Below are positions 54,984 to 64,000 of a stretch of DNA of 64,000 bases, one piece after another. Each line of letters opens with the position of its first letter. Positions within the stretch are counted from its first letter, which is position 1. Under the pieces are notes generated by a model. It made no database searches and was not told where the DNA came from. It saw only the letters and a list, made by a program, of their open reading frames with translations. Source of the stretch: Curtobacterium sp. MCLR17_007 (GTDB lineage: Bacteria > Actinomycetota > Actinomycetes > Actinomycetales > Microbacteriaceae); the NCBI RefSeq assembly GCF_003234655.2, contig NZ_CP126271.1, positions 1,674,001-1,738,000 on the forward strand. The letters run 5' to 3'. The position numbers were made by a program, and so were the translations under genes.

Positions 54984-55702
54984 GGATCGGGCGACGCAAG
55001 CGTGACGAGGTCGAGGTGGCCGAGCAGGTCACCGGCGACGTCGAGATGGCGGAGACCTCTCCCGAGGTCGACATCGCGGACCAGGCCGACGCCGGCCTCG
55101 ACGAGGTCGTGGCAGTGGCGCCCACGGGCAAGTCCGCGCCGGCCGACCGCGAGGAAGTGGGCCCGCTCGACGAGACCGAGGCCAACCCGGTCCGTCCCTA
55201 CGTCGACCTGGGTGGCGTCAAGATCCTGCCGCGCGAGGGGCTGCACCTGCGCCTCGAGGTCGAGGAGGGTTCGCAGCGCGTCGTCGCGGTCGGGCTCGAC
55301 TACGACGAGTCCACGCTGCAGGTCCAGCCGTTCGCCGCACCGCGTTCCACGGGCCTGTGGCACGAGATCCGCGCGCAGATCGCCGAGCAGATCGAGCGGC
55401 AGGGCGGCTCCGTGACCGAGGTCGACGGGCCGTTCGGACCCGAGCTCCGTGCTTCCGTCCCCGTCATGGTCGACGGTGACGGCGGTGTCGCCGGCGAACG
55501 TCCGGCGCGTTTCATCGGCGTCGACGGACCGCGCTGGTTCCTGCGCGGTGTCATCGCCGGCAAGGCCGCCGAGCAGCCGGACGACGCCGACGAGATCGAA
55601 GAGCTCTTCCGCAGCGTCGTCGTGGTGCGCGGCGGCACGCCGATGCCGCCCCGCGACCTGATCCCGCTGCACATGCCGAAGTCGACGCAGTCGGCCATCT
55701 GA
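54980..55702 (+). CDS. DUF3710 protein
   Basis: A 240-residue actinobacterial protein of unknown function. After a basic and then acidic low-complexity N-terminus (residues 1-65), the conserved domain runs from YVDLGGVKILPREGLHLRLEV through AAPRSTGLWHEIRAQIAEQI and GPRWFLRGVIAGKAA to PMPPRDLIPL. ATG 54980 overlaps the dut stop (ATGA). The dut-DUF3710-DUF3159 order is widespread. Confidence 0.93.
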   Translation: MRIGRRKRDEVEVAEQVTGDVEMAETSPEVDIADQADAGLDEVVAVAPTGKSAPADREEVGPLDETEANPVRPYVDLGGVKILPREGLHLRLEVEEGSQRVVAVGLDYDESTLQVQPFAAPRSTGLWHEIRAQIAEQIERQGGSVTEVDGPFGPELRASVPVMVDGDGGVAGERPARFIGVDGPRWFLRGVIAGKAAEQPDDADEIEELFRSVVVVRGGTPMPPRDLIPLHMPKSTQSAI

Positions 55703-55731
55703 CCCGCTCGACGACACCTCCTGGAGGCCCG

Positions 55732-56535
55732 GTGCCGGACCGTCCCGACCCTGCTGACCCCGAGACGGGCGCGTCCCACGGCGCGCCCGGCACGTCGGAT
55801 CCGCTCCGCGACGAGCGCGAGGCACCCGTCTCCCTGAACGCGCAGCTGCGCGACGCCGCCCGCAAGGCCGGCATCGGCCAGGTGGCTCCGGGCGAGGCCC
55901 CGACGGGTCAGGCCCTGGTGACGGCGATCGGCGGCGCGCGCGGCATCGCCGAGTCGGTGCTGCCCGGGTTCGCCTTCCTGGTGGTCTACGCGGTCACGAA
56001 GGAGCTCGTCCCGAGCGTGCTGATCCCGGTCGCCGTCGGGTTCGTGTTCGTGGTCGTCCGACTCGTGCAGCGGCAGTCGCTGGCGATGTCCTTCGCCGGG
56101 ATCCTCGGCGTCGCGATCTCGGCGGGGCTCGCGCTCATCACGGGCAAGGCCGAGAGCAACTTCATCCCGGGCATCCTCATCAACGTCGCGTGTCTGGTCG
56201 GACTGCTGGTGTCGCTCGCGGTGCGCCGACCGTTGATCGGCGTCATCGTCGGGTTCCTGCTGCCGCCGAACGCCGACGGCAGCCACCAGGACTGGCGTGC
56301 GGACCGGGCGAAGCGGCGCGTGCTGACCGTCGCCACGTGGATGTGGGTCGGTCTGTTCGCGGTCCGCCTGGTCATCGAGATCCCGCTGTACCTGACCGCG
56401 CAGGTCGAACTGCTCGCCGGCATCAAGCTCATCACCGGGGTGCCGCTGTACGCCGCCCTGCTCTGGGTGACGTGGCTGCTCGTCCGCACCGTGTTCCACC
56501 GCGAGGAGACCGCCGACGACGCTGCCGCGGTGTAG
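55732..56535 (+). CDS. DUF3159 membrane protein
   Basis: A 267-residue membrane protein with five to six hydrophobic segments (about residues 80-250) and the family segments [21 protein letters not shown] and [17 protein letters not shown]. It starts at GTG 55732 after CCTGGAGG. Function unknown; the family is specific to actinobacteria. In M. tuberculosis, an OB-fold gene lies between the DUF3710 and DUF3159 genes and Trk potassium genes follow; neither is found here. Confidence 0.92.
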   Translation: MPDRPDPADPETGASHGAPGTSDPLRDEREAPVSLNAQLRDAARKAGIGQVAPGEAPTGQALVTAIGGARGIAESVLPGFAFLVVYAVTKELVPSVLIPVAVGFVFVVVRLVQRQSLAMSFAGILGVAISAGLALITGKAESNFIPGILINVACLVGLLVSLAVRRPLIGVIVGFLLPPNADGSHQDWRADRAKRRVLTVATWMWVGLFAVRLVIEIPLYLTAQVELLAGIKLITGVPLYAALLWVTWLLVRTVFHREETADDAAAV

Positions 56536-56540
56536 AGTTC

Positions 56541-56605
56541 TCTCGACATCAAGACAGTTTCCCCGGGCGGTCCACCGGTCGCGGGATTAGGTTTGCCTTG
56601 CTGGT
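56541..56605. promoter_or_regulatory. Candidate acnA operators: TCTCGACATCAAGA palindrome and a partial iron box
   Basis: TCTCGACATCAAGA (56541-56554) is a near-perfect 14-base palindrome of a type bound by dimeric regulators. TTAGGTTTGCCTTGC (from 56587) matches the first half of the DtxR/IdeR box closely and the whole 19-mer at about 12 positions; it also contains a TAGGTT -10-like hexamer. Both lie upstream of acnA. Confidence 0.4.
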
Positions 56606-56663
56606 GGGACGCTCCGCGGCCCGCTTGGATGGGGGCTCACCGACGAACTCAGGAGGCGGCACA

Positions 56664-59501
<2,838 letters not shown>

Positions 59502-59515
59502 CGCTTTCCGGATCG

Positions 59516-59555
59516 GACGGGAGGCCCGTGGCGGACCCGCCACGGGCCTCCCGTC
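59516..59555. terminator. Palindromic terminator after acnA
   Basis: 19-bp perfect stem GACGGGAGGCCCGTGGCGG with a 2-base AC loop, 14 bases past the acnA stop. Same family as 18979-19020. Confidence 0.8.
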
Positions 59556-59609
59556 TGCTGTCGGGGGACGCGCATAGAGTGGGCCGACAGCACGACGAAA
59601 GGAGCGCCC

Positions 59610-61589
59610 GTGAGCCTGCTCGCCAGCATCACGTCCCCGCGCGACCTGAAGCGTCTCAGCGACGCGCAGATGACCGAACTCGCCGCCGAGATCCGGCGCT
59701 TCCTGGTGGCCGAGGTCGCCAAGACCGGCGGACACCTCGGCCCGAACCTCGGCGTCGTCGAGCTGACCCTGGCCATGCACCGCGTGTTCGACTCGCCGCA
59801 GGACCCGTTCGTGTTCGACACCGGACACCAGTCGTACGTGCACAAGCTCGTCACCGGGCGACAGGACTTCTCACACCTGCGTGAGCGGGGCGGCATCGCC
59901 GGGTACCCGCAGCGCAGCGAGTCGGAGCACGACATCGTCGAGTCCTCGCACGCGTCGTCGTCGCTGTCCTGGGCGGACGGCATCTCGCGGGCGTTCGCGC
60001 AGACGGGGCAGTCGGACCGCACGGTCGTCGCCGTCGTCGGCGACGGCGCGCTGACCGGCGGCATGACCTGGGAAGCGCTCAACAACATCTCCGACGACAA
60101 CGGTCGCCGGCTCGTCATCGTCGTCAACGACAACGGCCGCTCGTACGCCCCGACGATCGGCGGCATGGCGCGGTACCTCAACTCCGTCCGCACCCGGCGC
60201 GAGTACCGCGCCCTGTACGAGAAGACCCGCGACGCGGCCGACCGCTTCGGCGCACCCGGGCGTGCGGTGTACCGGGGCCTGCGCGGCGGCCTACACGGGT
60301 TCCTGTCGCGGTTCACGAACAACGAGGCGCTCTACTCGAACCTCGACGTCAAGTACATCGGGCCGGTCAACGGGCACGACCAGCAGGCGATGGAAGCCGC
60401 GCTGCGCCAGGCCAAGGAGTACGGCGCCCCGGTGATCGTGCACGCGATCACCGAGAAGGGCCACGGCTTCGAGCCGGCGCTCCGCGACCAGGCCGACCAG
60501 TTCCACGCCGTCGGGCACATCGACCCCGAGACGGGCGAGTCCCTCGAGACCGCCTCGGGTCCGTCGTGGACCTCGGTGTTCGCGTCCTCGCTGGCCGACC
60601 TGGGCGACGAGGACCCGCGCATCGTCGCGATCACGGCGGCCATGCTCCGACCGACCGGGCTGCACCTGTTCCAGCAGCGGCACCCCGACCGCGTCATCGA
60701 CGTCGGGATCGCCGAGCAGCACGCGGTCACCTCCGCTGCCGGGCTGGCGTTCGGTGGCCTGCACCCGGTCGTCGCCCTCTACGCCACGTTCCTCAACCGG
60801 GCGTTCGACCAGGTGCTCATGGACGTCGCCCTGCACCGTGCGGGCGTGACCTTCGTGCTCGACCGAGCGGGTGTCACCGGACCGGACGGCCCCTCGCACC
60901 ACGGCATGTGGGACCTGGCGCTGCTGCAGGTCGTCCCGGGCATCCGCATCGCGGCCCCGCGCGACGCCCCGACGCTGCGCGAGGAGTTCCGCGAAGCCGT
61001 CGCGATCGACGATGCTCCGACGGTGCTCCGCTGGTCGAAAGGCCAGGTCGGGCCGGACATCCCGGCGCTCACGCGCCTGGCCGACGGCGTCGACGTGCTG
61101 CACCGCGCCGAGTCCGACGCCGAGGACGTGCTCTTCGTGGCTGTCGGCTCGATGGTGCCGGTCGCCCTCGACGCCGCGGCGCTGCTCGAGGCGCAGGGCA
61201 TCGGCGTCACCGTGGTCGACCCGCGATGGGTCGTGCCGATCCCGACGTCGCTCATCGAGCTGTCCCGCACCCACCGCCTCGTCATCACCATCGAGGACGG
61301 CGTCCGCGTCGGCGGGGTCGGGACCCGGCTGCGACAGGACCTGCGCGCGGCAGGGGTCGACACCGGGGTGAACGAACTCGGGCTGCCGGACGCCTTCATC
61401 GACCACGCCACCCGCTCGCAGATCCTCAGCGACGTCGGCCTGACCGCCGAGGCGATCGCACGCGACGTGTTCGACCAGGTGGTCGGCACGAAGCTGCCGC
61501 AGGCCAAGCCCGCGCGGTCGCGTGAGTCCGCCGCGTCGGGGTCGGCGTCCGCGTCGTCGTCGTCAGCGTCGTCGTCCACCGAGCGCTAG
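59610..61589 (+). CDS. dxs: 1-deoxy-D-xylulose-5-phosphate synthase
   Basis: A 659-residue thiamine-diphosphate enzyme joining pyruvate and glyceraldehyde 3-phosphate, the first step of the MEP isoprenoid pathway. The TPP motif GDGALTGGMTWEALNNI, the substrate segment KTGGHLGPNLGVVELT, FDTGHQSYVHKLVTGR and DVGIAEQHAVTSAAGLA are present. The C-terminal tail of about 25 residues is almost pure Ser/Ala. TAGAGT (59575-59580) and AAAGGAG (59598-59604) precede GTG 59610. Curtobacterium-type organisms make carotenoids from this pathway, but no carotenoid gene is seen here. Confidence 0.97.
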   Translation: MSLLASITSPRDLKRLSDAQMTELAAEIRRFLVAEVAKTGGHLGPNLGVVELTLAMHRVFDSPQDPFVFDTGHQSYVHKLVTGRQDFSHLRERGGIAGYPQRSESEHDIVESSHASSSLSWADGISRAFAQTGQSDRTVVAVVGDGALTGGMTWEALNNISDDNGRRLVIVVNDNGRSYAPTIGGMARYLNSVRTRREYRALYEKTRDAADRFGAPGRAVYRGLRGGLHGFLSRFTNNEALYSNLDVKYIGPVNGHDQQAMEAALRQAKEYGAPVIVHAITEKGHGFEPALRDQADQFHAVGHIDPETGESLETASGPSWTSVFASSLADLGDEDPRIVAITAAMLRPTGLHLFQQRHPDRVIDVGIAEQHAVTSAAGLAFGGLHPVVALYATFLNRAFDQVLMDVALHRAGVTFVLDRAGVTGPDGPSHHGMWDLALLQVVPGIRIAAPRDAPTLREEFREAVAIDDAPTVLRWSKGQVGPDIPALTRLADGVDVLHRAESDAEDVLFVAVGSMVPVALDAAALLEAQGIGVTVVDPRWVVPIPTSLIELSRTHRLVITIEDGVRVGGVGTRLRQDLRAAGVDTGVNELGLPDAFIDHATRSQILSDVGLTAEAIARDVFDQVVGTKLPQAKPARSRESAASGSASASSSSASSSTER

Positions 61590-61602
61590 CGCGGTTCGGC
61601 GC

Positions 61603-61662
61603 CGCACAACCGGAACCGCCTCGCACCACGGACGTCCGTGGTGCGAGGCGGTTTTGGTTGTG
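61603..61662. terminator. Extended bidirectional terminator
   Basis: GCACAACC outer arms, a 2-base bulge, then 20-bp inner arms AACCGCCTCGCACCACGGAC and complement. TTTT follows the inner stem on the plus strand. It lies between convergent dxs and a small gene. Confidence 0.8.
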
Positions 61663-61736
61663 CGATGCCAGTCCGCACCGGTGCCCGCTCGGGCGGCAGC
61701 GGCAGCGGCAGCGGCAGCGCGGGGCTGTGGGGTGCG

Positions 61737-62087
61737 TCAGGACGGCGGCGGCGGAGTGGCGGCGGCGCGTGCTTCGCAGAGGATCGCCCGCGCCATCGGG
61801 CTCACGACGAGCACCCTGCCGTAGTCGAGGCCGTCGCGGCCCTCGCGGATGATGCGCACGCGGCTCGACGTCGCGTCGATGGGCTCGAACGCCATGACGA
61901 TGTTCTCGGCGCGGACGGCGAAGGACGTCCGGCGGCCGATCACCGCGCCGTCCGCCCGGATCTCCATCGCGGCAGCTCCCGGGACGGCGTCGATCGCGCG
62001 TCGGAGTACGGCCGGGACCTCGGGGAGCGGGAGTGGGAGCACGACGGACGGCCCACCGGCCGTCTTCGGCGCCCACCAGTCATGCAT
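61737..62087 (-). CDS. Small unknown protein
   Basis: A 116-residue protein (MHDWWAPKTAGGPSVVLPLP, then strands around AAAMEIRADGAVIGRR, FAVRAENIVMAFEPI and SRVRIIREGRDGLDYGRVL). It looks like a small alpha/beta domain and ends in an Ala/Pro tail. No signal peptide or motif that I recognise. The start is ATG 62087; a longer version reading upstream would cross the palindrome 62135-62176 and is unlikely. Confidence 0.6.
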   Translation of the reverse strand: MHDWWAPKTAGGPSVVLPLPLPEVPAVLRRAIDAVPGAAAMEIRADGAVIGRRTSFAVRAENIVMAFEPIDATSSRVRIIREGRDGLDYGRVLVVSPMARAILCEARAAATPPPPS

Positions 62088-62134
62088 GGCTCGAAGCGAC
62101 GCCCGGACAGAGCCCCCGCCGCACTGCACCGTCG

Positions 62135-62176
62135 AACGGACACAGCACCACGGGAATCCGTGGTGCTGTGTCCGTT
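62135..62176 (-). terminator. fadB-like gene terminator
   Basis: 19-bp stem AACGGACACAGCACCACGG with GAAT loop, 26 bases past the stop of the fatty-acid oxidation gene on the minus strand. Confidence 0.75.
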
Positions 62177-62202
62177 GCGCGATGTGGTGGCCCGCCGGGC
62201 GG

Positions 62203-64000
62203 CTAGCGCGAGGCGGGGCCGACGATCGCCGGGTCGTGGAACGTGCCGCCGAAGACACGCTCGGACGCTCCACTACGGTCGAGGTAGGGGCTGATGCCAC
62301 CGGCCTGGAACGGGTACCCGGCGCCGAGGATGAGCCCGAGGTCGATCTCCTCGACGTGCTGGACGACCTGGTCCTCGAGCATGCGGTGCACCTCGTCGGC
62401 CAGGGCGTCCTCGAAGCGCTGCTGCATGGTCGCAGCGTCGACCGGTGAGGCGTCCTTCTTCGCCGGTGCGACGAGCTTGACGGCTGCCGGGTCGTAGCCG
62501 GTGACCGTGCCCTTCTTGTCGCGGGTCAGGATCGTGCCGTGCTCGGCGATGCGCTTGAGTCCGTCGCCCGGGTAGAAGCGCTCGGGCCAGGCCGCGTGGT
62601 GGGAGTCGAGCACGTGCGCGCCGACCGGGAGCCCGACGAGTTCGAGCAGCTCGAAGGGCGACATCGGCAGACCGAGCGGCTGCGCGCCGGCGGCGACGAC
62701 GTCGAACGGGGTGCCCTGCTCGACCCCGCGCATCGCCTCGCCGAGCACACGGGCGAGGACCCGGTTGACGACGAAGCCCGGCTGGTCGGCCGTGACGATC
62801 GCCGTCTTCTTGAGGGTCTTCGCGACGGCCAACGCGGTCGCGACGGCCTCGTCCGAGGTCTCCTCGGCGCGCACGACCTCGACCAGCGGCATCACGGCCA
62901 CGGGGTTGAAGAAGTGGAACCCGACCAGGCGCTCCGGGTTCGTCAGCACGGACGCCATCTCGTCGACGGACAGCGACGATGTGTTCGTGGCGAGGATCGC
63001 GTCAGGCGCGATGACCTGCTCGATCTTCCGGAGGACGTCCTGCTTGACGCCCATCTCCTCGAAGACCGCCTCGATCACCCAGTCCGCGTCGGAGAAGGCG
63101 TCGTACGACACCGAACCGCTGACCAGCGCCGTGATGCGGTTCGCGTCGTCCGGGGACACGCGGCCCTTCTCGAGCAGCTTCGCGACCTCGCCGCGGATGC
63201 GCGCGACACCGGCATCGACGCGGGACTGGTCGACGTCGGTGATGACCACGGGGACACCGAGTCGTCGGGCGAACAGCAGCGCGAACTGCGACGCCATCAG
63301 CCCGGCGCCGAGCACACCGACCTTCGTGATCTTCTTCGCGTCGACGCCCTCAGGGGCCCCGACCGGACGCTTGGCCCGCTTCTGCACCAGGTCGAACGCG
63401 TACATCGAGGCGGCGAACTGGTCACCCGAGAGCAGGTCGGCCAGGGCGTCGTCCTCACCGGCGAACCGCTCGTCGAGCGACCCCGACTTGGCGGCTGCCA
63501 CCAGGTCGAGCGCGCGGAACGGCGACTTCGGGACGGTGCCGATCTTCGACGCGACCTGCGACCGCGCGACCTTGACGACCGTGCCCCATGCGGCCTTCTC
63601 GAGCATGCCGGGCTCGTTCTTCCGGACGACCTTCGTCCGGCCGGACACGACGCCGTCGGCCCAGGCGACCGCAGACGGCAGGAACGTCACCGACGGGATG
63701 AGCGCGTCGCCGATGCCCAGGTCGACCGCTGCGCGCCCGTCCATCAGGCGGTTGTTCTTGAGCGGGTTCTCGACGATGACGCGGAGCGCCTTCTCGGGGC
63801 CGATCAGGCGGGGGAGCAGGGTGGCCCCGCCCCAGCCGGGGATGATGCCGAGGAACACCTCGGGCAGACCGATGCCCTGCGCGGCTGACGAGAAGACGCG
63901 GTAGGTGCAGTGCAGCCCGACCTCGAGCCCGCCGCCGAGTGCGATGCCGTTGATGAACGCGAAGGACGGGACGCCCAGGTCGCTGAACTTGCGGAGCGTT
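62203..64000 (-). CDS. Fatty-acid oxidation multifunctional protein, FadB/FadJ-like (5' truncated)
   Basis: The 3' 599 codons of a gene that runs out of the window with an open frame. The first part is an enoyl-CoA hydratase domain (INGIALGGGLEVGLHC, then FLGIIPGWGGATLLPRL with the catalytic Glu). A 3-hydroxyacyl-CoA dehydrogenase follows: NAD motif GVLGAGLMASQFALLF, HFFNPVAVMPLVEVV with the catalytic His, and GFVVNRVLARVLGEA. The C-terminus ends with a second dehydrogenase-like helical domain. It hydrates trans-enoyl-CoA and oxidises the hydroxy product in beta-oxidation; the thiolase partner is not in view. Confidence 0.93.
   Translation of the reverse strand, partial: TLRKFSDLGVPSFAFINGIALGGGLEVGLHCTYRVFSSAAQGIGLPEVFLGIIPGWGGATLLPRLIGPEKALRVIVENPLKNNRLMDGRAAVDLGIGDALIPSVTFLPSAVAWADGVVSGRTKVVRKNEPGMLEKAAWGTVVKVARSQVASKIGTVPKSPFRALDLVAAAKSGSLDERFAGEDDALADLLSGDQFAASMYAFDLVQKRAKRPVGAPEGVDAKKITKVGVLGAGLMASQFALLFARRLGVPVVITDVDQSRVDAGVARIRGEVAKLLEKGRVSPDDANRITALVSGSVSYDAFSDADWVIEAVFEEMGVKQDVLRKIEQVIAPDAILATNTSSLSVDEMASVLTNPERLVGFHFFNPVAVMPLVEVVRAEETSDEAVATALAVAKTLKKTAIVTADQPGFVVNRVLARVLGEAMRGVEQGTPFDVVAAGAQPLGLPMSPFELLELVGLPVGAHVLDSHHAAWPERFYPGDGLKRIAEHGTILTRDKKGTVTGYDPAAVKLVAPAKKDASPVDAATMQQRFEDALADEVHRMLEDQVVQHVEEIDLGLILGAGYPFQAGGISPYLDRSGASERVFGGTFHDPAIVGPASR

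Overview
The window is about 64 kb of very GC-rich chromosomal DNA from an actinobacterium. Gene content and order point to the family Microbacteriaceae, and a Curtobacterium-like organism is my best guess. The signs are a sigA, MurT/GatD, DUF7455, parE/parC, sepH, DUF4193, DUF3093, dut, DUF3710, DUF3159 block, a glnA2-glnE and glnA-RDD-DUF4191 block, and sucB-lpdA-pepA. No prophage, insertion sequence, tRNA or CRISPR array was seen.

Layout. 1-3.4 kb: an accessory patch with a CsoR-type metal sensor, an MbcA-like/RES toxin-antitoxin pair, a zinc-ribbon PD-(D/E)XK nuclease-like protein and a GIY-YIG-like protein. 3.5-5.1 kb: a divergent iron-acquisition pair (siderophore-interacting reductase and heme oxygenase) around a strong DtxR/IdeR box. 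5.2-15.4 kb: ppc, a drug exporter, an anti-sigma module (STAS plus HATPase), an AraC regulator, a small hydrolase, a Nif3 protein, a coiled-coil 'zinc ribbon' protein without its zinc ligands, and the RNase P RNA. 15.5-25.2 kb: ppgK, map, a secreted protein, nadE, glnA2 and glnE. 25.2-30.3 kb: a three-gene overlapping operon for a synthase-dependent exopolysaccharide (GT2 synthase, membrane-anchored GH26 hydrolase, UDP-glucose dehydrogenase) behind a 565-base leader. It is followed by an 83-bp tandem repeat array and lies between glnE and glnA, which are neighbours in Mycobacterium tuberculosis. 30.8-42 kb: glnA, RDD, DUF4191, a pseudokinase-like protein, sucB, lpdA, pepA, a PAC2 protein and an MFS transporter. 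42-53.2 kb: sigA, a MurT/GatD-like pair with no cysteine in either protein, DUF7455, topoisomerase IV and sepH. 53.4-64 kb: DUF4193, DUF3093, dut, DUF3710, DUF3159, acnA, dxs, a small protein and a truncated fadB-like gene.

Three things stand out. First, the MurT/GatD pair has lost the glutaminase nucleophile and the zinc ribbon but kept the ATP and acyl-phosphate chemistry. In a family with B-type peptidoglycan, where the D-Glu alpha-carboxyl carries a bridge amino acid rather than an amide, this suggests a re-purposed ligase. Second, at least 17 genes have a -10 hexamer exactly 6-7 bases before the start codon, so leaderless mRNAs appear to be the default for first genes here. Third, the intergenic spaces carry several dispersed repeat families: long near-perfect palindromes built on GGGAGGCCCGG, a GATGCC...GGAACCT motif, and GCACGGTGCGA repeats.

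How the genes work together: nitrogen assimilation (two glutamine synthetases and GlnE), the TCA cycle (ppc, E2, E3, acnA), iron and heme use, cell-wall and exopolysaccharide assembly, and information processing (sigA, topoisomerase IV, RNase P, map, dut) dominate. Most of this is core chromosome, with accessory patches at 0.4-3.4 kb and 25-30.8 kb.
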